64,000 nt of DNA, taken from assembly GCF_000282335.1 (NCBI RefSeq), contig NZ_AKJM01000085.1:62001-126000 (forward strand). Direction: 5' to 3'. The notes beneath the pieces were generated by a model, which was not told the DNA's origin, made no database searches, and saw only the letters and a list, made by a program, of their open reading frames with translations. Shown in pieces: positions 18,752-27,394 of the stretch (position 1 is the first letter of the stretch; every line of letters begins with the position of its first letter). The stretch is from Pseudomonas sp. GM48 (GTDB taxonomy: Bacteria > Pseudomonadota > Gammaproteobacteria > Pseudomonadales > Pseudomonadaceae). Made by a program: the position numbers and the translations under genes.

Positions 18752-18927
18752 CCGTTTCCTCGCTCTTGCGAAATCGGGCGTTTACCCGCTTGTGAGCACA
18801 TTGGAAGACGCTTCGTCGCGTGTAACGTACTCACAGACGCAGGCGTCAGTTTTTGAAAAACATTGATAGATGTCAAAAGCGATCAGAAGAGAAAGGCGCC
18901 GACAACGGTTAACCTCCCCGACCGTTT

Positions 18928-20085
18928 TTAATTAGTGGTTTCTAGCGCCCCACTGATTTCAACGATGCAGTCATGCACACGGGTCAACACTTCATCGAGA
19001 TGACTTTCCGTTGCCTTATCACCTTGATCCAGCACACAGCGATCCTCCTTGACCATATAGCGGGTCGAGGCAAAATACAGATCTGCCCAGTCCGGAACGG
19101 CATGCGCAGGCTGGGTGAATGAGGGAAGCCGATGAGTCAGCCCATCACGATCATGGCCACTGAAGAAAGGAAACACACCCAACCAGGTGTGCTTATAGAT
19201 CTTGACCCACACACCATCAGGCCAACTGCGCAATCGTACATCCAGGTCATACTGCTGCTTGTCTGATTTGGCTGAAAATCTGGTCTCCATCTCGCTTGCA
19301 CATTCCACAAACAAGCCGTCACTGACCAAACGCTCCTGCAGACAGCGAAATAGCTCAGTCATCTTGCGCGCCTTGCAATATTCGTAATGCTTCACAAGAT
19401 ATGTGTACGCTTCTTCGTTCTGTTGGAATACTTCCCAGCACAGGCGGTTCAGCTCGGAGTTACCTGACATTGTTTTTTCCACGTGAATGATGAACTGGTC
19501 GATAAAGTGGGCGGCAGCTGGAATGCTGGACGGGGATTGGCGCAGAAGCGCTGCTAGTTCGCCATAGGATTGGTAGTAAACCGGCACACTGGAACTTGAG
19601 TCGAGAGTGGGGGATTCCCTACCAGTCGGGGTGAGATAAACCAGAGCCCGAGACTCGTAGTTCGGGTAGAGCTCGCACAGCGCTTTTTGATAGCGCGCAA
19701 CCTGGTTGTGCTGATCAGCAGCCCAAATCTTGTTTTCTATCGCAATGACGAGACGCAGGGTCGGAAAATCGAGCAAGACATCGATGTGTGCCAGTTCCCT
19801 GGCAATCTTGGCTTTGGCCCCTTTCGTGCCTTCCAGCACCTGCAGTGACAATGCCTGCCCCATGAATGGCATTTGCGAAAGAGAGGCAACAAAAGCATCC
19901 CTGAACCACGCGCCCAAACCATGAGCTTCGCGCTCATTCATAAGCGCAGCCAGAATGTTCGAATGAACCAGCTCTTTGGTACTCACACCCATCACTTTGA
20001 AAAGGTCGAAAGCCTTTGTATAGCGGCTTAAAGCGGCAAAATCAGAACTGGTGCGCAAGACTTCCAGTTGCTCAGAGGCGTCCAT
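18928..20085 (-). CDS. PD-(D/E)XK nuclease family protein (PDDEXK_4-like)
   Basis: 385 residues. Around residues 98-125, LAHIDVLLDFPTLRLVIAIENKIWAADQHNQVARYQKAL matches the PDDEXK_4 nuclease core: Asp-102, Glu-117 and Lys-119, then the Q...RY helix. The N-terminal 60 residues (VHSNILAALMNEREAHGLGAWFRDAF) also fit the family, in which NILAWLLDP-type segments are common. Proteins of this group occur widely in defence islands. ATG at 20085 follows AAAGGA. It could be a stand-alone restriction-like gene. Confidence 0.75.
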   Translation of the reverse strand: MDASEQLEVLRTSSDFAALSRYTKAFDLFKVMGVSTKELVHSNILAALMNEREAHGLGAWFRDAFVASLSQMPFMGQALSLQVLEGTKGAKAKIARELAHIDVLLDFPTLRLVIAIENKIWAADQHNQVARYQKALCELYPNYESRALVYLTPTGRESPTLDSSSSVPVYYQSYGELAALLRQSPSSIPAAAHFIDQFIIHVEKTMSGNSELNRLCWEVFQQNEEAYTYLVKHYEYCKARKMTELFRCLQERLVSDGLFVECASEMETRFSAKSDKQQYDLDVRLRSWPDGVWVKIYKHTWLGVFPFFSGHDRDGLTHRLPSFTQPAHAVPDWADLYFASTRYMVKEDRCVLDQGDKATESHLDEVLTRVHDCIVEISGALETTN

Positions 20086-20254
20086 ACCATGAATCCTTTT
20101 AAGCGATCGAGATGTTCGCTGTAGCTGAGGATGTTAGAGCAAGCAAGAGGCATAATGCCATCTCAAGAAAGATCCCAGAGCAGATAAAATCAAAATGACG
20201 CATCGAGAGCCCTGCATCATTTAAACCTTAACGCAGAAACGATGGAGCCCACAC

Positions 20255-20476
20255 ATGAGAAAGCCTCCTACGAAAATCTTCATCGAAGAATGGGATGGTG
20301 ACGGCGCGATTCGAATACCCGATGAGGCGTTGCAGGGGCTGGAGCTTGATGTTGGCGACTCGCTATATTTAATAGAAGAATTTGTCGGCAATACGCGCTG
20401 CCTTGTCCTCTCAAAAACGCCTCAAATCGCGGATCGAATAGACGAACTCACTGGGGCCTTGAATAGTGGAAAATAA
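20255..20476 (+). CDS. AbrB/MazE-like protein, copy 1
   Basis: 73 residues with the swapped-hairpin AbrB pattern: IFIEEWDGDGAIRIPDEALQGLELDVGDSLYLIEE (residues 7-42), as in MazE-type antitoxins and AbrB transcription factors. A near copy lies at 40334-40576. The GGAG ribosome binding site and spacing are shared by both copies. The next gene begins three bases after the stop, so the two are one operon; the partner could be a toxin, but it has no toxin fold I recognise. Confidence 0.65.
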   Translation: MRKPPTKIFIEEWDGDGAIRIPDEALQGLELDVGDSLYLIEEFVGNTRCLVLSKTPQIADRIDELTGALNSGK

Positions 20477-20478
20477 TA

Positions 20479-20883
20479 ATGATTGACACGAATCGTCTCT
20501 GGCAACGCGAACGCAAACGTCGCTACGCATTGTGGGATTTAGAAAAACTGCAGCCTGGATCTGATCGAGCGATTCAGTATCTTGCGATTCTTGATGAAAT
20601 TGAGCGCCAAGATCTAGATGACCCTATTGGCGAAGCAGTCGCCATGTCGGTTGATGAGCTACGAGAAGATGTCCCAGAGACCGAGATCGAGGGAGCCAGC
20701 GGATCCCACTTCGTAGTCGTGCTTGACGAGCACATACCAGAACCTTGGAAGACCCGCTTCGAAGAAGCGAGTACTGGATCTACCCGTCTACGGCAGGGTA
20801 GCTATGCGAGAGATTGGCGTCGTTTTTTACGACTATGGGAGCGGGAGATGCAGCATCTCGCAGCACATAGAGAGATGCGTTAA
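20479..20883 (+). CDS. unknown protein paired with the AbrB-like gene
   Basis: 134 residues, hydrophilic, not recognised. Its beginning is basic (RLWQRERKRRYALWDLEKL), the middle acidic, the end rich in Arg and Trp (YARDWRRFLRLWEREMQHL). It follows the AbrB-like gene by two bases and must share its transcript. The second AbrB-like copy at 40334 has no such partner, so the pairing is not obligatory. Confidence 0.55.
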   Translation: MIDTNRLWQRERKRRYALWDLEKLQPGSDRAIQYLAILDEIERQDLDDPIGEAVAMSVDELREDVPETEIEGASGSHFVVVLDEHIPEPWKTRFEEASTGSTRLRQGSYARDWRRFLRLWEREMQHLAAHREMR

Positions 20884-20901
20884 GCCCTGGCCTAACGAAT
20901 C

Positions 20902-21363
20902 TCACACTAGAACTCCTCTCACCAATCGACCGATAAGATCGAAGACAGCTTTTGTTTCCACCCTCGTCCTCAGCATGTCGATTGGACGCTTCGAGCCAAG
21001 CCCACGAACCGGCACACTCATCCATTCCGTCGCAGCGGCGACATCGTTTTCGAACAGGTAAAGGACTTCCTCAAAGACAGCTACCAATGCTACGAGGCGG
21101 TCGCTTTCTACGGCGTTGAACCGCCCTGTTTCCGCTCTACGCGCTAACGTCGAGGGTGCTATGCAAATCGCCTTGGCGATAACCACCCGCTGCGCCTGCA
21201 GAAGGCTCGCTATTCGTTCAAGGAATTCGAATGGCAGTCCTTCATGAACCAGGTCATGAAGCATGGTGCCGCGTGATGGGAGCCCCAGGGTCATCCAAAC
21301 GCTCTGTGGGATCTGGGGCCCTGGTTGGTATTCCTTGATCGATGACAGCACTTTCACCTCCAT
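20902..21363 (-). CDS. orphan ParS/MbcA-type antitoxin-like protein, copy 2
   Basis: 153 residues, clearly homologous to the product of 6000-6494 from LPSRGTxLHDLVHEGLPFE onward, including the DUF2384-like end (LVALVAVFEEVLYLFENDVAAATEWMSVPVRGLGSKRPIDML). The N-terminus differs from that copy (MEVKVLSSIKEYQPGPQIPQ) but matches the fragment at 36918-37049. No RES toxin is adjacent; downstream is the convergent unknown gene at 20479-20883. The start at 21363 lacks a clear ribosome binding site. Confidence 0.65.
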   Translation of the reverse strand: MEVKVLSSIKEYQPGPQIPQSVWMTLGLPSRGTMLHDLVHEGLPFEFLERIASLLQAQRVVIAKAICIAPSTLARRAETGRFNAVESDRLVALVAVFEEVLYLFENDVAAATEWMSVPVRGLGSKRPIDMLRTRVETKAVFDLIGRLVRGVLV

Positions 21364-21380
21364 CTGAAGAATCTAAAACT

Positions 21381-21410
21381 GAGCCAGGCCAGTTGGCCCG
21401 AACCAGCGAC
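21381..21410 (+). repeat. recurring hairpin element, copy c
   Basis: GAGCCAGGCC-AGTT-GGCCCGAACCAGCGAC, located 18 bases upstream of the ParS-like start. The same element sits at the same place before the broken ParS copy (37067). GAACCA replaces the GAAGGA of the other copies. Confidence 0.55.
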
Positions 21411-21768
21411 ATATCTATTTCGCGCAATGTTGGATCTGTCAGCCTCAGGAAGACATGATATTGAAGGCAGCGTTGTCATCCTAGCTTAGGTGTCTTCGTG
21501 GCTCCCACGAACTGGTATGCACTACTTTGCTCCCTCAGCCTTTTCTATCTCGCGAGCATCCTCACGGCCAGATTTATGGTAACCAAAACATGGCACTGCT
21601 ACTCCAGAAGGCGCGCCTACCTGCTTCAGTTTAAAATCGGAGCCAGTTATCTGTGTGTAGAAGTAAAGTATTTGCGAGCTCATCAATGCTTGAGCGAGCC
21701 CATTGGTGGTGTTCAACCAACATATAAATTTTGAAACGCTCATATCCATGTTTCAGAACAAACATGCG

Positions 21769-22058
21769 TCCAACAGAAGGAAGAATCAGGCCAGTAACAG
21801 CATCAGCATTTTTTGCGTCGCTGGCCCAAGACACACTACCGTGTACCGAGTTCGACCTTTACCGGGTTTCAGAATGGCGAAGCATGCGACCCGCTTAGCA
21901 AGTTCATTAATGCTGGCATTGCGGTGAACACGACCACCAAACTCCACACGCTACAGGTAAGCCTATCGCCATGGTTTACACACGATATTTTCCTGACTCT
22001 CTTTAGTGGCAAACGAGTCAACCCTGGACTAGAAGCAAGCAGAGACGATAGTTTTTAG
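21769..22058 (+). pseudogene. remnant of the Fic-like gene C-terminus
   Basis: The reading frame near 21830-22058 (TFTGFQNGEACDPLSKFINAG...LHTLQVSLSPWFTHDIFLTLF) aligns with residues about 235-298 of the Fic-like protein at 24432-25328 (TFTGLQPSEACDQLNKVINIG...RHTLRVGLPVWFAQDIFPNF). Homology continues upstream to about 21769 in a shifted frame and downstream to the GACGATAGTTTTT motif. Only the C-terminal winged-helix-like part remains. The surrounding 21411-22352 holds no other gene I can support; small frames there have no ribosome binding site. Confidence 0.6.
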
Positions 22059-22352
22059 GATATGGAAGATGGCTATGACTTGAATGCCCCACGACATATC
22101 ACTTGAGCGCACTAAATATTTCTTGGCTGCAAGTCTCCTTATCCATTGGCCAGCGCGATCAAACTCGCCCCGTAAATTCGCAGCATCCTTTTCTATATCT
22201 AGAGCGTCAAAGCATAGTCAGAAACTAAAAAGAGCGGAAGTTAGGAATTCGCGTGATCGGGTAAAAATTTTTATTATTGAAGCGGGAGTATTGCGCCCGT
22301 TAAAAGAAACGAGCGCCTTCACTAATGGGTCTGCCATGAAGCTAAAAGCGCA
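22059..22352. other. gene-free AT-rich interval
   Basis: No gene recognised between the Fic remnant and the end of the DUF4760-like gene. The base composition is richer in A+T than in the neighbouring nuclease genes. Confidence 0.4.
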
Positions 22353-23366
22353 TCAAGGCTGCGGAATTCCTTGATCAACACTGTTAACATGGTGTGCAGT
22401 ATCAATCGACGTGACATTAGTGGCTTGCGTTACTATCTCGGCACTGGCTTTGGTAGCTCTGTTAAGATCTCGTTCGCGGATCATCTCGTCTATGTTTTCT
22501 TGCGACGGAGTCAACTCGCCCAGATCCAAAGATTGATTACCATTTTTGTACTGAGTAGTCATCGATTGATTATCAGTCCATTTATCAACCAGATCTACCA
22601 AGCTGCAAAAAACCTTTTGCCCTTGAGTGCGCCTCATAAATTGAATCATATGAAATCCGCGCTTTTCGATACCAATAATTATGCCCTCGTAGCAATCCCG
22701 AATTAGCTTCTCGTCAAAATCACCGCTACTAACCCCAACCGCAATAAATTCATAAAAATTCATAACATAATTTAAATCTTTGGCAGCCTGGATCTGGCCA
22801 TCAGCAAATTTTATATCTTTATAGCGGCTTTTAGTGGGGCTTAATGCATGCTCTATGACAGCAGGATTTATTAAGCACCCGATTGGAAACATATTAGAAA
22901 AATTATCGTTACGCTTAAAAAAATACTCGCTATAACGGTGATTCATAATTGTACTAACCGTGTGCGCCTTTCTTGCAGCCGCCGAATTAATTGTAGCCTG
23001 AACCCACCAACCTGCACCTAGGAGAGAAGAACTTACAAATAAAGCAAGTGAGGTTTGATAATCTGTGCCTTTTGGATCTTGCAATTTAAGAACCAAGTAG
23101 CAAGTCACCGTCACAACAAAGAACGATATCGAAATGTAGCGAATACCGGCTTTGGTTTCAGAGTATTTACTAGAGATTGCTCTGTACAGAGATGTAATGA
23201 CCAGTGCTGACGCGAAAGAAAAGACACCAAAATAAAGCCACTCATTCAAACTTTGCCTGGCCAAAACCTCTAGGATCTGGTTAAAACTCCGCACAATAGC
23301 AATCATTGCGAAAATGCAGCACGCGGTAAAAAATACACCCTGAGAAAACGACAACCTTTTTAGCAT
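22353..23366 (-). CDS. DUF4760-like membrane protein
   Basis: 337 residues with four predicted transmembrane segments in the first 130 residues (about 7-28, 43-64, 77-97, 104-125) and a cytosolic region after them. The soluble part has LNYVMNFYEFIAVGVSSGDFDEKLIRDCYEGIIIGIEKRGFHMIQFMR, which resembles the DUF4760 pattern (N-F-Y-E-x-I-A, D-E-x-L-I). Function unknown; such proteins turn up near defence genes. The gene is distinctly A+T-rich compared with its surroundings, a sign of separate origin. The C-terminal 60 residues look disordered. Confidence 0.6.
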   Translation of the reverse strand: MLKRLSFSQGVFFTACCIFAMIAIVRSFNQILEVLARQSLNEWLYFGVFSFASALVITSLYRAISSKYSETKAGIRYISISFFVVTVTCYLVLKLQDPKGTDYQTSLALFVSSSLLGAGWWVQATINSAAARKAHTVSTIMNHRYSEYFFKRNDNFSNMFPIGCLINPAVIEHALSPTKSRYKDIKFADGQIQAAKDLNYVMNFYEFIAVGVSSGDFDEKLIRDCYEGIIIGIEKRGFHMIQFMRRTQGQKVFCSLVDLVDKWTDNQSMTTQYKNGNQSLDLGELTPSQENIDEMIRERDLNRATKASAEIVTQATNVTSIDTAHHVNSVDQGIPQP

Positions 23367-23391
23367 TACTATCTTCCTTAAAAACTAAATA

Positions 23392-23417
23392 AGAAAAGGC
23401 CCCGTAGGGCCTTTTCT
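23392..23417 (-). terminator. perfect bidirectional Rho-independent terminator
   Basis: AGAAAAGGCCC, loop CGTA, GGGCCTTTTCT: an 11-bp perfect stem with A/T tracts on both sides, so it can act on either strand. On the minus strand it ends the 10-codon minigene just upstream; it also insulates the DUF4760-like gene. Confidence 0.8.
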
Positions 23418-23429
23418 ATTAGGGCTGGA

Positions 23430-23462
23430 TTATTCCTGAGAACCGATGTTTGCGTAAGCCAT
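23430..23462 (-). CDS. possible 10-codon minigene (MAYANIGSQE)
   Basis: On the minus strand, GGAGGAG stands six bases before an ATG that opens a 10-codon frame encoding MAYANIGSQE, then TAA, then 12 bases to the start of a perfect terminator. Upstream (about 23520-23600) the DNA is A+T-rich and contains imperfect palindromes around ATAGAAATTATCAAT that could hold a promoter. The spacing of a consensus ribosome binding site, short frame and terminator is that of a real small transcript. No homolog is known to me; alternatives are a leader peptide or a small RNA with an accidental frame. Confidence 0.4.
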   Translation of the reverse strand: MAYANIGSQE

Positions 23463-24431
23463 GTTCAACTCCTCCATAGGTAAGATGCAATGTAACTTTA
23501 ATGGATTGGAGTCAGATAGACCACGAATGATCAATTGATAATTTCTATCAATTTAATTAAGTTGATTGATCCACTCAACTGCCGAGTTCGAATCGCTGTC
23601 TAAACCCGAAATAACTTGCCAAGCATCGCTACGTATACCCGGCCACAAATGTGAACCCACCAGCCAAACCTCCAGTCTTAAGCATCCGAGACCATCATGC
23701 GGGTCAAAAATTGATCTGCCGAACAGTCTTCACTAATAAGCTATTTGACACCATAGCAGGGGGGTGAACGTCTGGTTCCGAAGAGGAATAATGCCGCTGT
23801 TTGGAGCGTTGAAGCAAAAACACCCTTCCCAGCGGGGTCGAAAGATGACGTTTCAATCATCTAGGCCTCGAGGTTGCATGGGGCAGAATGCCACCGAAGA
23901 AGAATAATGAGTGGTAGACATCGACGATTTTTTCGGAAAGCGGATAAGCTCAATCTTAAAACTATGGTGAAACTGATGCTGAAGCACCGCAACCAAGTAT
24001 ATTGAATCGCCTAGTCACCGACTAATTCGTGGATGTCCGCCTGACAGGCCTGCACAGCGATCAATCCTCAATCTGCAGTTTCGGTGATGGCGATAATTCG
24101 TTGAGCATGCGCTGAGACGGGCACGCTTTACTCCATGAACCACGCCGACGGCACCGGTACTGGCTAGCACTGAACAGCCACCGGCAGAATCCGCGACGTC
24201 GAGGAGGACTGAAAACTGCGTGTCAGCAGTGTCAAGGCGATCGCTAACGAGCCTGGTCTTTTTTGTGTTGGTCAAAGTCTCATGATGGGATTTGTCGCTG
24301 GGCAACGGGCGTTCGTCCTGCTCAGCCGATGGGACGCCCTCAGCTTCCCTAGTCACGTCCCGGCTGCGGTATTCACTCCCCAGCTGCAATCGCGGATTGC
24401 CTTTCAAACCATGTACGATAAGGTCGGCGTC
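23463..24431. other. long interval without a convincing gene
   Basis: Nearly 970 bases. The right part (24015-24443) has an open minus-strand frame, but its sequence has no recognisable domain and no ribosome binding site. The left 130 bases are the presumed promoter region of the minigene. The remainder is probably decayed DNA. Confidence 0.4.
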
Positions 24432-25328
24432 ATGAATGTCCAAAACCCGGCCCTCCCCGACTCGATTCCTCCGTCAATTCTGGCGAGCGCAGACTTGCTT
24501 GTAACGAAGACAGCTTACCTGGCCGGCATGGTCGCGCTTGAAACCGCAGCGTGCTTGAGCAGACTGTTGATGGACTCTGACCCCCATTACTCAAGGATCA
24601 TCGACGGGTACCACACAGAGCCAGAATTTCTGAAGAATGCACTTAACTCAGCGAACCAGCAGTCCACGCTGGAGAAAGTACCTGAGCTTCGTCGACGTAT
24701 CGTTGCGGCGCTAGCCCACCACTTACACCTTCTCCAAACTCAAGCGTTTCCCGAGGGTAAAGAGGCTGTTGCGAGGGTGATCATTTATCAGCATTTGGCT
24801 CAGCTCGGGTTGCATCCCCACCTGTGGTCACTTGCTCGCGGCTTGGCCCGGAGGAACGAGGAATATCACGCTTTGGCTCCGGCTCATCGCACGCGAGTGA
24901 GCGAGTCTACTAGTGGTGTCCAACCCTCAGGTAAATCCACCCTCAGCTTCATTGCATTCATGCTTGAGGTTTGTCACAGAGAAGTAGATTACATGACTGC
25001 TGCGCTGAATCGCGGCCGGCTACGGGAAGCTGTTATGCAAGTCTTCAGAACGCATTCGCGCTTAACAGAGGCAGAGATCAAACCGCAAACAGGGTCGGCA
25101 TTTCTTGCGCTGCTGATCCAAGGCGCATTACCGCGTACCGAGTTCGAAACCTTTACCGGACTTCAGCCTAGCGAAGCATGCGATCAGCTAAACAAGGTGA
25201 TTAATATTGGCCTTGTGGTGAGCTCGGCATCTAATCGTCATACGCTGCGGGTAGGCCTACCAGTCTGGTTTGCGCAGGATATTTTTCCTAATTTCTCTTT
25301 AGAGGAAAGCGAAATCAAGCCGGGTTAG
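24432..25328 (+). CDS. Fic-family protein with a destroyed catalytic motif
   Basis: 298 residues from the ATG at 24432 (AAGG upstream); the frame is open further upstream but without family similarity. Residues 53-62 (YSRIIDGYHT) match the N-terminal YSSxIEGxxT inhibitory motif of Fic proteins with Glu replaced by Asp. LWSLARGLARRNEEYHAL (131-148) is the well-conserved segment that follows the Fic motif. Exactly between, where HPFxDGNGRxAR should stand after AHH, the protein has QAFPEGKEAVAR (104-115): the catalytic His, the Asn, the second Gly and the phosphate-binding Arg are all gone. The region before it is also about 60 residues shorter than usual, so the flap is missing. It cannot AMPylate by the known mechanism. 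The C-terminal domain is winged-helix-like. A C-terminal remnant of a paralog lies at 21769-22058. Confidence 0.6.
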   Translation: MNVQNPALPDSIPPSILASADLLVTKTAYLAGMVALETAACLSRLLMDSDPHYSRIIDGYHTEPEFLKNALNSANQQSTLEKVPELRRRIVAALAHHLHLLQTQAFPEGKEAVARVIIYQHLAQLGLHPHLWSLARGLARRNEEYHALAPAHRTRVSESTSGVQPSGKSTLSFIAFMLEVCHREVDYMTAALNRGRLREAVMQVFRTHSRLTEAEIKPQTGSAFLALLIQGALPRTEFETFTGLQPSEACDQLNKVINIGLVVSSASNRHTLRVGLPVWFAQDIFPNFSLEESEIKPG

Positions 25329-25347
25329 AAGCCCGAAGAGCCGATAG
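25318..25347 (+). repeat. recurring hairpin element, copy g
   Basis: AAGCCGGGTTAGAAGCCCGAAGAGCCGATAG. The stop codon TAG of the Fic-like gene lies inside the left arm and loop, so element and gene end are fused. A worn version follows the Fic remnant near 22020-22050. Confidence 0.5.
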
Positions 25348-25377
25348 TTTTTGGGCTGTTGATGCGGTCGATGTTTT

Positions 25378-25658
25378 GAATATCTCGTGATTTGTCTCTT
25401 GGTTTTTTGCGCACCTATCTCCGAGGTCGGGCCGTTGCAGCGGCGAAGGCTTGAATATTCCGCGATGACACCCATCAGCACGGGCTGACTGGAATATCGT
25501 GGCATTTGTCTCTTGGTTTAATGCGGGTTGATCTCCTGTCGAGCTGTGGCTGCTTTCGATTCGCGAATATTCCGTGATTTGTCTCTTGGTCTTCAGCGAC
25601 AGCATTTGCAGCCATGGAGGCGTTGGCTGGCCGGAATATCACGTTTTTTGCTCTTCGC
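25378..25658. repeat. cluster of five imperfect direct repeats between convergent genes
   Basis: GAATAT followed by TCCGTGATTTGTCTCTTGG or a variant begins at 25378, 25453 (truncated), 25492, 25565 and 25634 (diverged). Three copies keep TTTGTCTCTTGGT and then a TTxxxGCG tail. Spacings are 75, 39, 73 and 69 bases with unrelated DNA between. It fills the 345-base gap between the Fic-like gene and the convergent exonuclease. It lacks the regularity of a CRISPR array, and no cas gene is present. An iteron-like protein-binding array or repeated regulatory element is possible. Confidence 0.6.
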
Positions 25659-25673
25659 CATGAGCCATCGCAA

Positions 25674-26171
25674 TCAATCTCTATCCTGCTTTGAAGCCGC
25701 TGTCAGGTGTTGGTAAAGCTCAGCGAGGAGCCGGGCATCGAGCAAAGCATGATGCGGAAGCTCGGGAAGTGTAATGTTACCGATGTCGTCGGCTTCAAAA
25801 TGCCTGAACAAGTGGATCAGATTGGTAGGCCTGTTCGCCACATGGCTTGGCCATTTGTGATCGACATACGCGAGCTGACAGAAAAAGTCCCAATCCCAGT
25901 CTGGGGCATCCGAGCAGACTTCCAGTTGGCCTTCGATACAGCCGAGGAAAACCCTCAGTGCGGCTTGGGCTTCCACGAGTGACATCCCATAGAGGGATAG
26001 ATTCAGCTGAGGCAGTACGTTCTGGATTACGAAGTCACTGCAGTCCGCAACCTGATAAGTGTCGGTCAGCTCCACATAAAACTCGTCGCCGGTCTCCGAT
26101 ACTAATGCCAATGAGATCAGCTTTGTATTCTGGTTGAGCTGCGTGAATTCACAATCCAAAAATAACCTCAT
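25674..26171 (-). CDS. DEDDh-type 3'-5' exoribonuclease-like protein
   Basis: 165 residues from the ATG at 26171, which is preceded by a near-perfect GGAGGAGGTGA site. Motif I is LFLDCEFTQL at residues 3-12 (Asp, Glu), motif II SDAPDWDWDFFCQL near 87-100, motif III HHALLDARLLAELY near 145-158 (His, Asp). The compact size and the DCEFT start resemble the small bacterial exoribonucleases of the Rv2179c type. A decayed paralog is at 8437-8735. It converges on the Fic-like gene across the repeat cluster. Confidence 0.7.
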   Translation of the reverse strand: MRLFLDCEFTQLNQNTKLISLALVSETGDEFYVELTDTYQVADCSDFVIQNVLPQLNLSLYGMSLVEAQAALRVFLGCIEGQLEVCSDAPDWDWDFFCQLAYVDHKWPSHVANRPTNLIHLFRHFEADDIGNITLPELPHHALLDARLLAELYQHLTAASKQDRD

Positions 26172-26335
26172 CCTCACCTCCTCCAGGTGACTCCATCAAT
26201 GCGCCAGAGTGCCGTGTATCCGCATAAGACCCTTCAGCGGTGGAAGCATCTGGGGAGGCCATCTTGCAACTTGAATATCCAAAGACGATGGATTCCGTAT
26301 ATTGATCTCGCTCATCATCGCCTCAAGCTACGATG

Positions 26336-27244
26336 TTAGGACGGTATGTTGCCAGTATCGCTACCGGTGAATGGCAGATCGGGACGACTTTCGAAATAAA
26401 AATCAGTCACTGACTCATGCTCGGAGATTACTCCGAGCATTTTTTCCGCATATACGGAGATCATTTCCTCGACATCTGGACGCTTGACGCGGGATGCGAG
26501 CAGGCCTGCTGCCTCGCAGAAAATTGCGACTGAGTTCGCTGCAAGGTAATAGGCGAACGAGATTTTCTCTGCCCTCGTTGCCGTATGAGCCGCATCCTTA
26601 GTCACCGCATCATCTTGTGCCAACTCTATGAGTGTTTGATTGAATACATCCTCTGAGAATCCGTGGATTGAATCAGAGGCAGGCGCGAATAGAATATGGT
26701 ATAGGCGCTCCATTCCGACGGAAATGAAGCGATTTCTTGCATCCGGCCATCCGGGCACTTTTCTGCTACTGTCCAACTGCTTGAACATATGCTTCATCAT
26801 CGCAACCTGCTCTACAAACGCCTCCGCTCGTTCCAAACCTTTAGGATCAGAATCGTTTTTGGCATATGTCACCCAATGATCAGCACGTTTCTTTGTCTGG
26901 CTCAGGTAATGAATCAATAGAGAGCGGCTGCGATTAGTCGTGACGTCGTTTACGATCAATATCAAGTTGATGGCGTTTTCTAACGAGCACCTGGCTAGCG
27001 CTTCCGCCGAGGAGTAGCAGCTAGCCTTTAGACAACTCAGGATGCCCACATTCAAGTCATTAATGTTTGAGCCTATGGCGTAGAGCGCGATTTTTGGGAG
27101 AAGCGTGTACTCTCCATCCTTATTAAAATCGAGCAAGCTCAGTGCCTTATAGGTTTGCTCTTGGCACTCTTCGAGCACAACCAGTTGCTTTTTATGGTCA
27201 ATGTGCGCTTGGGTAAACTGCTGAAATGTCTTAAGAAAGTCCAT
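26336..27244 (-). CDS. DUF5677-like protein
   Basis: 302 residues, all-helical, no signal peptide. Segments ALYAIGSNINDLNVGILSCLKASCYSSAEALARCSLENAINLILIVND (about 53-100) and HILFAPASDSIHGFSED (about 183-199) fit the DUF5677 pattern of an Arg/Glu-containing helical core followed by a conserved Ser/His segment. Function not established. The ATG at 27244 has only a weak ribosome binding site. Confidence 0.5.
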   Translation of the reverse strand: MDFLKTFQQFTQAHIDHKKQLVVLEECQEQTYKALSLLDFNKDGEYTLLPKIALYAIGSNINDLNVGILSCLKASCYSSAEALARCSLENAINLILIVNDVTTNRSRSLLIHYLSQTKKRADHWVTYAKNDSDPKGLERAEAFVEQVAMMKHMFKQLDSSRKVPGWPDARNRFISVGMERLYHILFAPASDSIHGFSEDVFNQTLIELAQDDAVTKDAAHTATRAEKISFAYYLAANSVAIFCEAAGLLASRVKRPDVEEMISVYAEKMLGVISEHESVTDFYFESRPDLPFTGSDTGNIPS

Positions 27245-27394
27245 AAAATCTCGAAATATCCGTATGCGTGTGCTCTACACGTATTGCTTAATGATCAGTC
27301 TAACTGGAAACAGTAAATCTACCTCGTAGATACCCACGACGCCCAGAGTTCAATCTGGGTGCGTGGGCGGGACATCAAGTACGGAGGTTACGAT

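Noticed and set aside
23520..23600. OxyR-type operator upstream of the minigene
   Set aside because: ATAG...CAAT half-sites are present, but the spacing does not fit the 11-base periodicity over four half-sites.
24015..24443. Minus-strand gene of 142 codons
   Set aside because: No ribosome binding site and no recognisable pattern; it overlaps the start of the Fic-like gene on the other strand.
25378..25658. CRISPR array
   Set aside because: Repeats are imperfect, spacing varies between 39 and 75 bases, two copies are truncated or diverged, and there are no cas genes.
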